NCBI RefSeq assembly: GCF_030272615.1
Contig: NC_081408.1
Coordinates: 401,541,889 to 401,605,888, forward strand
DNA: 64,000 bases
Direction of reading: 5' to 3'
Origin: Cryptomeria japonica
Taxonomy: Eukaryota; Streptophyta; Pinopsida; Cupressales; Cupressaceae
The translations under genes were made by a program, and so were the position numbers. The notes beneath the pieces were generated by a model. The model saw nothing but the letters and a program-made list of their open reading frames with translations, did no database searches and was not told the DNA's origin. Each line of letters starts with the position of its first letter. The first letter of the stretch is position 1. Positions 21,661-33,797 of the stretch are shown one piece after another.

Positions 21661-24600
21661 ATGGTGTCCTTTGGTATTGCAACTCCATTGGTGGTAGATG
21701 TTACTGAAAGAGATAGACCTAACTTCGAGAAGCATCCTTATAAGTCTATGGAAGATGATCTGAATGGTGCTTTTTCATCTATTTTGTATTGAGTATTGCA
21801 TGTGGAAGATATTAGGGTTTACATCCACTATAACATTGAAGAGCTTGGAAGTGCCCAAATGCTGAATTTATACACAAAGTACATGATTGATGGAATGGGC
21901 AACCTAAAACTTGAATTTAAATCAATTGAGGAGAAGGGTTTCACGCAGTTTGTTAATTTTCTAGTGTTCGATGAGCTAGAGTGGGTTCGATACATTTTGA
22001 GAAGGATACATGATGAATTCATGTGGCTTGACAAACCTTACAAGATATCCCAAAGTGCAATTAAGGTAGTAAGTTGTTTAAGCTCAGTCGGTGAGGTGCC
22101 TACTTTAAGGAATGTTAAGAATCAGACAGTAACTAAGGCAACCGGTAGCCAATTTGAAAGTAGGTCGATGAAAATACAATCAATGATATTGTTGAATATG
22201 ATGTCAAATTTGCATCTATGGTGATGGGTTACAAATTATATCAGTCCAACAAAGACAATTCAATATCTGGTACAACTATCTATGTGGCTTATCAGATATT
22301 GAAAGAAGATAAAAAGTAAGATTTGTGTGAAGTGCTCCAGAGAGAGTTATTGAGCAATTTGTTAAACAAGATAAGAAGCATGTATTCAGATTTGGAACCT
22401 TGATTATATGTTTATATTTATACTTTATGAATGAGATTTCGGGTGTTGGGAAGGTGTAGTGAGCCTATGACAGGGTGGTAGCAGTGCAAATCAAAGAAAC
22501 ACTTTATGGTCTTGGAGATGCTACAGTCAGGAATGGCATTCTTTGGGGATACTTTAAAACATTTCAAAACATGATGCAGAGCCATCAGAGAATTCCTAAG
22601 GAGATTGTGGAGAAATATGAAGGCACAATATGCTTTATGGTTGATACTGACCAATGTCTTATGGAAGCTGTAGAGTCTAGAACTTCATGGATATGCCCAT
22701 GGGGTTGAGGTTGAAGCACAAATTCTTGATGCATATGCTTAGCACCTATTAAGAAAATCAGTGGATACATCTAGAAAAAGGTTTGGAACTTACAAAGAGA
22801 AGATCTTGGACTAACACTCTAAGTTCAAGAAGCTTGAGATGCGGAGGAAAGTTGGGAAGGAAGTAGAGAAGCTGGCAGAAAATATGGGAATCACCAAAGA
22901 GGTGGTGCAAAGAGCTAGGGAGAAAAATATTTTGAAAGAAGAAGATATGGTTAAGCCAAAGAAGGCTAAACCGAAAGCTCATATTCCTAAGCCTAGGCAA
23001 CCAAAGGGCTTTGCACCCTCAACTGGTGGTTAGAAACTTGTCAGTTCACCTATGCCTCAAGTCAAACAATCCAATGAAGGTAAAAGGAAGAGAGTTCAAG
23101 CTAGAGTACTCATCCCTGATGATGAAGAAGAAACAGAGTCAGATGATGTTGTCAAGGAAATAAAGCAAAGTGCTAAAACTGCTAGAGTTCTCAAAGACAA
23201 ATCATCTAGTAAGAAGCAACCCAGTAAGAAGACCCAATTAGATGACTTCGTTATGACTATAAGGAAGGTTAAGGAAACCATCATTAAGGAAGGTAACCTT
23301 AAACCTATTTCTAAATATTATGAGTTGTTAGATGATGTTGGTAAGAGAACCTTAGAAGAAGCTACTATTGAATATCTGAATAAATATAATAGAGCTTTAA
23401 TTGAGATAATGTCAGAGATTCCTCGGAGCTTGTATGACATTCTAGACATGAGGAAAGAAACTGCCAGGATAGAAGAAAGGATAAGGGAATATGTCTTGGT
23501 CCAACTCTGTCCTATAATAGCAAAGACGGAAGTTGACAAGATTCTTGAAGAAAACAAATAAAATTTCAGAAGCAAGAAAAGAGTAAACAAAATTATGATT
23601 GGTAAAAGTGATGAGGACAGGAAGGAAACTGAACAAATTTTGAGAGCAATTCTATTGGATAACCAGTATGAAGTGATACCTAAAAAATCTCAAGAAGATT
23701 TTGAGAAGTCTATTTCGGAAGTCCTAGGTATGCCATTCCTAGGAGATGAATCTAAAACTAAGGAACCTTCTATTCTAGAAGGGCAGTTAGCTAAACCGGT
23801 TCCGAAAGAAGTTGGAGTTCCTAGAGGTAAGGATAAATCTGATGTCAGTGATACTGAGAAGGATGTTGACCAGGAGAAGATAGAAGTTAAGGTTGCATCT
23901 GAGGCAAGAGACACTAAGGATCCAATTAAGGGGAAGTAGATCTATGTAGAGGATCCAAAATCTATTGAAGGCCCCATCAACCTTGCTCCTGTGTCCCCTA
24001 TTCAGGTGCTTAAATTGGCTGAATTCGCTAAAGCAAGTGAAGATTTGGTAAAGTCATACGTAGAGAATAGTGAGTTGATTACTTTGGCATCCGGTGTCTT
24101 TGAAAAATGCATGCCCTCATTTTAGAAGGACTTATCAGACACCCCATCTGGTCAACTGAAAAGCCTAATCAATTCTGTGGATAGTCACTTTCAATCATTT
24201 GAGAAATCTGTTGAAGAGAAGGTCCGCAATGAGTTTTATGCAAGAAGGTTTCAGACTCTGAAGAAGATAGTTGCAGATGACAAAATCACCTTGGATATGT
24301 GTAGAAAAGGCATTAAATATGCACTATTTGAGGGAGGAAATATTTACAAGTCATGTCTAATGCTATCTAGGTTTACTCACGATATTGAGAAAAAGGTCCA
24401 AGAGCATAAGGATAAACTTGTCAAATTATCTCAATCATTTGATCCATTATCAGTCTCCCTGAGCAGTCATGAAAAACAAGTAATATCTTTGCTTGAGAAA
24501 ATGAGGAGTCTGAATTAGGAAAAGGAGAAAATAATTCATCAAGTCAATGAACTTAGGAGCCTTATTACTCCTAAAATGGATATTATGCTTAGTGGTTTGG

Positions 24601-24773
24601 AAGATTCTCGAGCTGCCACAAAATCCTCGGAGCCATCTGACCTCAGGTCAATAGAGGCACTTGAATATTTTCTCAGTGGGCTCATAATTGTGATGGAGAG
24701 TCTCAAGAAGAGTAGGGATAGTCATCTAAATTCCTTGAAGAATTCTTATGCTGACATCTTTAAATTTTTGTGA
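21661..24773 (+). pseudogene. Second ORF of element D, unknown function, homologous to ORF2 of C
   Basis: I do not recognise a named family. Start ATG 21661 (MVSFGIATPLVVDV). The N-terminal third matches ORF2 of element C: SVGEVPTLRNVKNQTVTKAT against GEVPALRMVSKMEMAKLTSS, and IPKEIVEKYEGTICFMVDTD followed by QCLMEAVE against ISGDIVKKYEDGICF and KCLMEVVEPR. The middle is Lys/Pro-rich (KKAKPKAHIPKPRQPK) and acidic. The C-terminus (24177-24773) is helical and coiled-coil-like. At least two frame changes (21661 frame, 22475 frame, 22839 onward) and about eight stops. Position after gag and before the polypurine tract is where some Ty1 elements carry extra ORFs. Confidence 0.65.
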
Positions 24774-25013
24774 GTATAAAAGGACTGTGTGTACATAGCA
24801 TTTTTGGCTTGGATTTTTGGTTTTCTAAACTCTACCTTTGCCATTGATGTAAAAGGGGGAGAGTAGATAAGTGAAAAAAGTTGATCTTAGGGGGAGTTAT
24901 TGATTTTTGGAGTCTGGTGGTCAAAATTTTCGTTGCAGTGTATACATTTTGTCTTTTGTCTAACACCATCATTTTTCACTAAGTGTTTCCATCAATACCA
25001 AAGGGGGAGATTG
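24774..25013 (+). other. 3' UTR and polypurine tract of element D
   Basis: Ends with ccaaagggggagat directly before the LTR start at 25014. The same tract precedes the 3' LTRs of B and C. Confidence 0.75.
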
Positions 25014-26157
25014 TTGGTAAGAAACATTGCATGTATGATGGGATGTTGTCATTGATGGCAACTCATATCAGATTTGGTATTTGCAGTTCATGATGTGATT
25101 ATTTTGGAAGATTGATTGAAGATTGATTGATTTTGGTGAGGTCCAATAAGAAAACATGACATCCAACAGAATGTTCAATGTTTTGATTGGCAGATTATTT
25201 TGGTTAATTATTTTTCTTTGCGGATTTCAGGGAAGGTTTGTGAACATGTAATTTACCTTATTTCAGGATTGTGGCCTGCGGTGATGAGTTTGATATAAGT
25301 TGGAAGATCCAGTAGAATATTTATTGATAAGAACAATGCATATCAACTGTAACGTGTGCCAATTCATTTTGTGGACTTTGCGGATTGATTTTGGTGAGTG
25401 TTTATGTGTTCGAGGTTGATGAGTTGTCATATGGGAAGTGTGTGGACATTTTATTTTGATCTGCATATGCATTGGAGATGGATTTGAGCCGACTTATTTA
25501 CACATTTCATCTTTTATGTATTATTCTTGAAGCCGACATGAAAGGGTTCTTAAATTGTGATGCGGGTATATAAGAAAGGTTTATTTGATCATTTTTAGGT
25601 ATGATGATGAGGAGGAGGATATGAGAGATGGGTATGACTGATTGTGCTCACATGAGAAAGTGTTAGAATTATGCTCCTGATTGAAGCAGTATATCAGAAT
25701 AGAGCAGTATTGCAGAGTTGTGTGAGATACAGTATTTTGTGCTTAACCGGAACTATACACAGGAATTTGTTGATGCTAATTCGTAGTTCAAATCTCATTG
25801 CAATCTCTTACAAACATTTTGTAAGGCAGTAAGCCTATCAGGGTTGCAGCTCTTATTCGTAAATTGAGCGGTGAGCTCTAGGAAGTGTGTTTGAATGCAA
25901 GTACATTCCCCTTATGTAATATTTCTATACTTTTAGCAAAGTATATTAATATTGTGGGTTAGAATCCCACTGTGGTTTTTCCCTTAACTGGGTTTCCATG
26001 TAAAAATCTTGGTGTTATGGTGTTGGTGATTGTTTGCTTTATATTTTGCATCTATCTTTCATTCAATTTCTTCAAGAGGATTAAGAATTAGTTAATGAAT
26101 GTTTAATATTGCAGAACTCTGATTCACACCACCTCTTAGTTTTCATTGATTCCAACA
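25014..26157 (+). repeat. 3' LTR of element D (~1.14 kb)
   Basis: It runs from TGTTGGTAAGAAACATTGC to ccaaca. Its opening shares gttgtcattgatggcaa with B and C, and its end has the cacctcttagt motif like them. A TATA box, tatataag, lies at 25567-25574. The partner LTR is outside the window. Confidence 0.75.
25567..25574 (+). promoter_or_regulatory. TATA box in the LTR of element D
   Basis: tatataag after a GC-rich gatgcggg, about 590 bp before the LTR end. Confidence 0.55.
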
Positions 26158-26443
26158 CATACAAACATTACTTTTACGAATTTTCCTCTTAATTAATTAA
26201 TTAATTAATTTCAATTATTTAATTAATATAACTTTATTCTCCTAATCTCAATTCAAAAATCAAAATTTCCCTCTCTTCTCATAATTAGAAATTTTTTTTT
26301 ATTTAATTATCTTATTTTCTTCTAATATTAATTAATTTTTTTTTTATTTAATTAATCCCCTCTTCTCCCCATATCTCTTTTTATCAATTTCTCACAATTA
26401 AATAATTATTCCAAATTATTTAGTTTACTAATTATGTCTTCAC
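26158..26443 (+). repeat. AT-rich LTR fragment (E-like family), left piece
   Basis: Dense ttaattaatt sequence resembling 59760-60380 in the LTR of element E. It continues at 30183 after element F. No gene. Confidence 0.45.
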
Positions 26444-26448
26444 AATTA

Positions 26449-26878
26449 TGTTGGTGTAATTAATTTATTTTATTTATCTCCTAGGATATAATTACAATTT
26501 ACCTATGCTTACTTAGGGAAGAATTGCATAGGAGTAGTTTGAGCATTTACACTTTAGGTGGACTTATCCTTTCCTAGGATACATAGTTACTTATGTTGAG
26601 TGGTTGAGTTCTAACTAACTCCTACCTACCCTTCATCTCATTGAGTCACCTGTCATTATTGTGTGCTCTCATTTCCTTTTGCCTTGCCTATATAAGTAGG
26701 ATTACGTACCTTACTTATTTATCCAATCCAATGAATCTCATGGAATCTGGTTGATCCATTTCTATTGCATCATTGATAGAAATACAGTTTATTCTTGTCA
26801 TATATTATTTCTCTCTTGTTCTTGTGCTTTCCATTACCTTTATATCTTGGGTGGCTACCTTCGTAGCCAGTTCTTACA
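26449..26878 (+). repeat. 5' LTR of element F, with TATA box
   Basis: TATA box tatataag at 26689-26696. The last ~125 bp (tttctattgcatcattgata to gccagttcttaca) recur at 30059-30177. Confidence 0.75.
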
Positions 26879-26890
26879 TGGTATCAGAGC
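26879..26890 (+). other. Primer-binding site of element F
   Basis: tggtatcagagc is the standard site complementary to initiator methionine tRNA in plant Ty1-type elements. It directly abuts the LTR. Confidence 0.85.
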
Positions 26891-27434
26891 CTTCAGAGTG
26901 CCATTGGTTTGCCACTTGAGAAAATTTTGGTGCAATTTGGGGTTTTGCATTTCGTGGCTTTGTATTGAATATCACAATTAGAGCTTACTGGGTCAAATTT
27001 GAGGTTACCATTAGATTGAGGAGGTTCAAGAAACTCAGAATTTCCATTTGTTTCATCCAAATCCAACATCGAGGCCACATCTATAGTCTTTTGAAGGTGG
27101 AGAGTGGTTACCTACCTAGAAGCGATCTACAATTTCAGAGCACTTTGGTCGAATCTGACATCACTATTGCACTCAGAAGGCCCAAAAACCCCAAGATCGC
27201 ATGTTCATTCATCCAAATCATAGTAGGGCACTTCGAGATGAGAAAAATCCCTACCCCTTGGTTGTTGTTACGAACGCACATCAACAAGTACGATTTATTA
27301 AAATATTCAAATAAAAATTAATTTTTTCTAGGTGTTCATTTTACGTAGTTTGTATTAATTTTTTTAAATCATTAAAAATCTGTAAAAAGCTTTACGTTTT
27401 TTTTTGTGTAAAAATAAAAATTTACCTATGGTAT

Positions 27435-27556
27435 GCAAGTACCGACAAGGTACTTGCACCCACATGACCCTATTGGTCCCTATGCCCACAAGCTGACAGG
27501 AGTTGTACCTCCTATCACGGCTTATGTCGTGGCAGGGTTGTATGCCCTCTACCACG
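27435..27556 (+). repeat. Cluster of short hairpins in element F
   Basis: GCAAGTACC/GGTACTTGC is a perfect 9-bp stem with a 5-base loop (27435-27457). AGGAG/CTCCT follows near 27498-27512. A nested stem CGTGG/CCACG enclosing AGGG/CCCT spans 27528-27556. Confidence 0.6.
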
Positions 27557-27589
27557 CCATTTTTTTAAATTAAAATTTTAAAAGGTTTT

Positions 27590-27782
27590 TTAATTTAGTT
27601 TTTATATTTTAAAAACTATTTTTAATAAATTAAAAAAAAAAAAAAAAATATATGTTTTAAAAAATAAAAAAGTTTTTTTTAATATTTTATTAAATCAAGT
27701 TTTATTTTATTGGTGAAAGTCACGCTTTTGACTAGAGCCATAAACAAGTGAGGCCACATTTTTTAGGGACCTCGTCCTCAGA
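27590..27782 (-). repeat. SINE-like 3' fragment
   Basis: cttttgactagagccataaa, then acaagtgaggccaca and agggacctcgtcctc (27729-27780), matches the 3' half of the SINE at 59829-60112 (cttttgacccagagctatga and onward). AT-rich and T-rich DNA follows on the same side as that SINE's tail. Confidence 0.5.
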
Positions 27783-27839
27783 TATCTTTGGTTTCCTTCA
27801 ATGTCATCCTTAATACTTCTTCTACTATATTCATTGTCA

Positions 27840-28025
27840 CTCCATCCTTATCTCTCCATGCTTGAGCGTCTCCTTATCTCTACATGCTCGATCGTCTCCT
27901 CCCTTATCTCTCTATTTCCTCTCCTCATCTCTCTGCCCCTTATCTCTCCACTCCTCCTTATCTCTCCATGCACCCTATCGCTCTACTTTTCTCTTGGCTC
28001 TCCAGCCACCTTATCTCTCCACTTG
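27840..28025 (+). repeat. Degenerate cttatctctcca repeat
   Basis: The 12-base unit ttatctctccay recurs about eight times at irregular spacing of 15-30 bases. It makes overlapping Leu/Ser-rich frames that are not genes. Confidence 0.65.
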
Positions 28026-30058
28026 TCTTTTTGGTTCTTCTTCGATCTATGTATTCTCTCCAAAAGTGAGATCTTCATAATTCTTTTTAAACATTGATAC
28101 CTTCCTCCAGACATCCTCAACTGACATCACAGTCAATCTCTTGCATCATCTTTGCCAAGGTAGGTGGATGGGTATGACCTCCAGTGTGGGGCTTGTCCAT
28201 CACCTCTTCCATGGTGTGTGGTGTCCACCTACATACACGGCAACCTGCAACATGACGTGCACCTTGGGACCTGCAATTGAAATTCCAAGCACTAAACAAG
28301 TTTGAAACAACATTGATGCATGCTAAGTTTTGAACACTAGACCACCCATAAGACAAGGCTCACAACTTCCATTGTGTTGCGAGGTCATCCCCATATTTTA
28401 TTTAATTTATTTATTTAATAAAATGTTTTATTTAAAAAAAAAAATTTAAAAATCTTTATTTTATAATAATAAATTATTTTCATGGTTTTTTATTAAATAT
28501 TTTTCTTAAACTAATAATTTTTTGAGAAACATTTTTTTTCATTAAATAAGCAAATTGGGAACACATTTTTCTTGCCCACTAACATACTTGTCTTGTAGCA
28601 TCCTCCAACCGGTAGCTAGGGGGGCTAGTTGCTCCTACATTTTTCTTAGCGACATACCAATCAGAGGCATCTTCATTTGTAGTCTTCTATAGGAAATATT
28701 TGTGGTGGCACCATCTTCTTGTTTCCAGATTTGCATCTTTATCATGTTATCTCTTTATTATATGCACTTTTTGTGGTTGCACTTTTTCACTGTGGGTGGG
28801 ATGATAGCTTTTCATGTAGGTTACGATGTAATGAGACAACAACACTTGTCATTGCATCATTCACTCCTTTGTACCCACCTTGGATATATAACCAAGGGGT
28901 CTCCTATGTACATTTGTCTTGTCATGTCATGTCCTTTTTTGAAAAAAAATTAAAATAGGAACTTATTAAAAATAGTAAGTTAGCAGTTCCAAAAATAGAA
29001 AATCGAGACCTCAAGATAAATCGATAAATATTGTCCTTCATGGTTAAATCAAATCAAATTTATTATAAATTACTAGGTAACATTTCATATTATTTTGGAG
29101 GCAAAATGTGACTTGGAAAAATTAGAAAGCACATTTTGGAATGATAAGTGGCATTTGGTACTTTTGACAAAATGGGCAAGTGGCAAGTTGCAACTAGTAA
29201 AGTTAGGAGGTGAAAGGCAAGTGGAGGAGGAGTTACATTATTGGAAATGTAAATAATCTTCTCTCTTGGTCGTGATTTATGGGTTCCCAAATTAGAAATT
29301 TAAGATTTCTCAATAAAACATGAATTTGGGCTTCATTTGGCATCATTCTTGTTGTAGATTTCAGGTAAGCTTTTGCTTGTTTCTTCAATGGCTAATAAAC
29401 CAGTGGATAAGGAGACTTTTGGATGGGACATTCATGGTTTCCAAGGTGTTTTTAGTATGGGAATCAAAAAATTAACGGGTGTTTTGAGGATGGGAGTCAA
29501 GGAATACTATTTAATAATCTCATTTCAGAGGTTATTATTGTGTTAAATAGTTGAGGTTTTCTTGAGTTTTCAGTTTGTATTTGTTGCAGAAGTTAATGGC
29601 GGTATTAAGGTTCTAGGTTTATTATAATTTCATGTATTTTCATGATATTTTGTTATTAATAAATTTGGCTTGAGGTTTGATGAGTTTATCCTGAAGATTT
29701 GTTAGCTTGCAGTACATTTCAAGCTTTGTATCTGCTCATTGTCTTGGGTTCATTTGCAGTAGAAATATATTGATGTATATATCAGACTTGAGGTTGTGGT
29801 TTTAATGAAAATAATATTCATTTTGATATTATTTAGCTGCATGTCAATTTTGGTGAAGTTTGGGGTTGATTTGACAATCAGATCTACAAATCAGGTGCAT
29901 AATTTATAAGATTTACTCTTAAATCTTTGTGGGTATTTTAGTTTATTTGGAAAGATTAAGAATATGAGGGTTTGGGATAAGAAGTAAATTATAATTTTTT
30001 GTCCCTTGATGCAAATTTAATTTAGTATCACAAATTTACTAGTTTGGGACATTACATG

Positions 30059-30177
30059 TCCAATTCTATTGCATCATTGATAGGAATACAGTTTATTCTT
30101 GGCATACTCTATCTCTCTTGTTGTGCTTTCCATCACCTCTAGACCTTGGGTGGCTACCTTCATAGCCAATTCTTACA
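30059..30177 (+). repeat. Shortened 3' LTR of element F
   Basis: Only the last ~119 bp of the LTR are present, ending ttcttaca before the aatta duplication. About 310 bp of its left side are missing. Confidence 0.75.
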
Positions 30178-30182
30178 AATTA

Positions 30183-30850
30183 AATAAAAATATTTAATTT
30201 ATTTAATTATCCCCTTTTCAAAAATCAAGTTCCTCTAAAATAAATAGAATATTTATTTCTCCTAATGCACATGTTTAAATCATTTTTATTATTTATATGG
30301 CTATTTACTCCCTACTATTAACTGACACTCACTTTGGGTTCCACTCACAATCACCTTTATATGATTGAGTCAATAAATCTACCTCACTCCCTATCAATTC
30401 AATTAACAGTTGAGTGATTTCTCCTAACAAATCAATCAAGTCAGTTGACTAATCAATCAATTCCAATCACATGAGCAATCAACTCTCAATCAAATTGTCT
30501 CAACAATCTTCAACCGTTGATCTTCCAATTTCTCATTAGATCTCCACCATCGATTGATATTTTGAAAATCTATAAAAGAAACCCTGATCTCTTATTATTT
30601 TTAACCATAATCTTTGAAATTTTGTGTGATCATGTTGCCAAGTAAAGTGCTCTGATTCTAAGAGCCAACTCCATACAACACAAAATGGAGAAGAACGATG
30701 GAGGGATTCAACATGGGTTTGCATTTTCTATTAAATTATTTGTTTGTTGAGTTTGTTTGCATTCTTCCATTGATTACGATTGATAATTTAGTAATTGATT
30801 TGAGTTTGCGGTTGCTTGTTTAGTCTCTTACTAGTTTCCCCAGTTTTTAA
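30183..30850 (+). repeat. LTR fragment (E-like family), right piece, with TATA box
   Basis: After AT-rich DNA there are repeated caatcaa-type words, then aaaatctataaaag (TATA 30571-30578) and taagagccaactccatacaa with ggagaagaacgatgg. The LTR of element E has the same order: aaaatctataaatac, taagagccacttaccacacg and ggagaagagcaatgg (60860-60992). The two are diverged members of one LTR family. Confidence 0.6.
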
Positions 30851-33271
30851 TACATACAATTTTTCCAAAGTACGAACAAAGATCGAGAACATGCAAATAA
30901 AAAATATTGTGACAAGTATGAATTGCTAAGTCTTTATAAATAAAATAAGAACATACTAAAGGTAAATCTATGATATGATCAACTACACAAGTTCATTAAA
31001 ATATTATTTTATGTGTACCATTCATATTTTTACCTAGGGTGGGAGAGAAACAAAAATCAATGGTGTTAGGGTTTGAAGATAAGTATCTTTACTTGATGAA
31101 GGAGATGAAGAAATTGAGATTTTCTCTTTGTTTCCTTGCTCAAAATCAATTTAATCACCCACAAACTCTTACATTTTCTCTTATGCATGCTTGTGCATGA
31201 AGATTTTAATTATAGACTTGGGGAAAACCCTCAACCTAAAATGGATAATGAAATAGACACCTATTAATGGAACCCCAATTGAGAAACTTACATAAATTTC
31301 TCTCTACTTACCATTTTTAATTTTTGTTGTGTATTGCAAGTCTATAGGATAATATGTAAAATTCTTTAAAAATATCCGTCAACAAAATTTCACATATTAA
31401 ATAAGATGAAGAGTATGTTATACACTTATAACTTTTCTTATTGTTAAAATAGGGATTCCCACTTTCCTCCAACATTCCTTTTTATACTAACTATTATTTC
31501 TAACAACACTTTGAGATAAAATTTCATTTAGAAACTAAAATGCAAATTGTATATAACTATAATATGAAAGTAAAATACATCGCACTTTTTTTTTCTTACA
31601 ATATCTCACTTATTACATGCTATAGGAATGCAAACTTCACATGAACCTTTTAGACCCGACTAACATAATTAATATTCAGTCCGTAGAATAAAATAGTACA
31701 ATTATCAATGTTAATTCAAGATACACAACAAATATTACAACCTTCTTACCCATTGCAAAATTTTATTAATACAACACTTGACCCACAAGAAACTCCAACA
31801 AATTCCTTCCTAAAAGAAGATAACTTATTCATGTCATAGATAACCTACACAAAAGAATAGGAAATTCTATTTCTTATAGCCAATGGGAGCTCACCTCCCG
31901 ACCATAGGGCTATACATGATCTAGCCCCAAGCTAAGGAATAAATGGCAACCCAAGGTCAACTCATACAAACATTACAACAATACAATACACTTAGATCAA
32001 CAACAAAACTATAACAATGAATTTTATCACAATGCGCAATACTTTTTCCAACAAACAAAAGGAATTCCCACTAGGAAATTATTGAGAAGGGGGAGTAGGG
32101 GATCAACCTTGGAGGGTTTATATGAACAAATTAATCTTTGCATCTCCATTCCATCCTCATGAATGGAACTATCCAACTCTCCAAATAACCCAATCCAACA
32201 CATAGTGAGGGATACTCATATCCCATTAAATGCATAAAGAAGGATACTTATACCCATACCATACACAATGAAGCCACTCCCACTCTACCCCATACATGGA
32301 GATTCCCAATTTCAAGAAGAAATGAGTTTACTCCTAACAAAGAACTTCTGAAATCAAAAGAATCTTACATCAAATCACATTTACTATGTATAATCTTTTA
32401 TAACTCTCAACACATACAAACCACTAAACTACACTACATAGATTTACAAACAAATATAATATCATAATCATTGAGAACAAACACATTTATGATCCAAAAT
32501 AAGAGTTAAGCATCCTACCTCAAAAGTTTTTCTAAATCCAAGTGAAGATCCATAAGCTCTCATTTCCAAAATTTTCCCTTCCTTTTCTCCCTTTCTAGAT
32601 TTCACCCGAAATCAAAATGAAGCAAAATCCCTATTCCTTCTCAATTAGTATGTATAAATAAGAATAATGTTTTTATTCATCCATGGTTGTAAAGATGCCA
32701 AGTATCAAGTTCTCCTTCCATCTATCAAAAATCTAAACTCGGAATCCAAATGACACCCAACCTTATCCTACACCTTCCACATGTTAATTTTATGTCATGG
32801 AAAACTTCCAAGTGGCACATCCTCTTTATCCCCATAATCAAATCTTATTATTTCCAAGTGGAATAGAATCTTATTCACCTTAACCAATTCCAATTTTTAT
32901 TATTTTTAGAAAAGTGACTTTTTAGGGTGGCAAAACTTAGCATTCTACCCACTTTAGACTTTAAAATACCCTCAACCATAACTATAAGACCTAGGAATAA
33001 ATTTATTATGAAAGTTGGTTTTTTTACTAACCAAATCACTATAAAACATAGGAAAAAAAAACATTTAGGAAAACTCAACAAAATATAACATTTTCCACAA
33101 TTAACACACTTACACACATCATGACTCACATTACTTACACCACAATGCATAGGTTACACACAATAATTGACCCTAACTTTTCCATATGAGTTAGGGTTTG
33201 ACTTAACTAGATAAATATACTCAAGGTTGCCATGTACCCATAAATTTCCAATTGGCATACTACCTGCACAC
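30851..33271. other. AT-rich DNA without recognisable features
   Basis: About 2.4 kb with no convincing ORF, LTR or RNA gene. The 91-codon frame at 32875-33150 on the minus strand is hydrophobic by composition and matches nothing. Probably very old repeat debris or host intergenic DNA. Confidence 0.4.
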
Positions 33272-33488
33272 TATTGGTATGTGGCGACTGATCATGCAAG
33301 TATTGTACACTCGTTGGGTAGACGTGTCGGCCCGAAGGGCTAGAGTATTTGGGAGCCGAAGGCTCCCCCCAAAATTTTCGTATGAGTACGAGAATATTCA
33401 TACAAGTACGAGAATATGAGTATGAGGAAAAGATTACAAGAATATTCCTTTAGGGTTAGGGTTATTCTTTGTTAGCCGACTTTGTATG
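33272..33488 (+). repeat. 5' LTR of element A, first piece
   Basis: It starts tattggtatgtgg (TGTTGATATGTGG in the 3' LTR) and is interrupted at gtatg by element B. It contains two small hairpins, GGCCC-GAA-GGGC (33329-33340) and GGGAGCC-GAA-GGCTCCC (33351-33367). Confidence 0.85.
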
Positions 33489-33631
33489 TGTTGGTATTTT
33501 GGTATGGTTTTGTCATTGATGTCAACACCTACTAAACACTTATCAACTCTGGCACTTTGGAGAATCGGCAACATTCACCGGCAAGCAAGTGACTCATGCA
33601 CAGTCACCAGTATCTAGTACACCAGCAAGTT
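33489..33631 (+). repeat. 5' LTR of element B, first piece
   Basis: It aligns without gaps to 52103-52245 and breaks inside gcaagtt-ataatg where the LINE entered. Confidence 0.88.
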
Positions 33632-33797
33632 TTTGATTAAGGAAAAAGTAGGTTTTGAAGGGGCCCTGAAACCCTTTACAAGCAGAACTTAAACAGCAAA
33701 GCTACGAGAAACAGAAAAGAGCAGAAACCACAAAAAACCAGCGGAAAACCGAAGAAAACCCAAAAAAGCCCCAAAAAGCCAGTAGGCCTTCCAGCAA

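Larger units (their letters stand above)
20740..26157 (+). mobile_element. Pol-less LTR element D, right part (relative of element C)
   Basis: Element 1 inserted into the gag region of this element, so its left half lies beyond the window. What remains is the zinc-knuckle end of gag, a spacer, a long second ORF, a polypurine tract (25003-25013) and the 3' LTR. The order and proteins match element C (38197-46004). No RT or integrase is present between gag and the LTR. Confidence 0.78.
26891..30058 (+). other. Internal region of element F, no gene
   Basis: A 340-base stretch after the binding site is open (26965-27321) but matches nothing I know. The rest holds hairpins (27435-27556), an AT-rich tract, a SINE-like piece (27590-27782), a cttatctctcca repeat (27840-28025) and AT-rich DNA. 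No retroviral domain is seen in any frame. Confidence 0.5.
26449..30177 (+). mobile_element. Non-coding LTR retrotransposon F (TSD aatta)
   Basis: A 430-bp LTR begins TGTTGGTGTAAT at 26449 and ends ttaca at 26878, followed at once by the primer-binding site. A shortened second LTR ends at 30177. The 5-bp target duplication aatta occurs at 26444-26448 and 30178-30182. The internal 3.2 kb has no gag or pol motif, so the element is non-autonomous or internally replaced. Confidence 0.75.

Noticed and set aside
27801-28097. Overlapping Leu/Ser/Pro frames that could look like a membrane protein
   Set aside because: All are produced by the cttatctctcca repeat in several frames at once.
32875-33150. 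Minus-strand 91-codon frame with Cys and hydrophobic runs
   Set aside because: AT-rich composition explains it; no start context, domain or second copy.
33281-33290. gtggcgactg as a second Tat-type primer-binding site
   Set aside because: It lies inside the LTR of copia element A and recurs in its 3' LTR as gtggtgactt; there is no LTR end before it.
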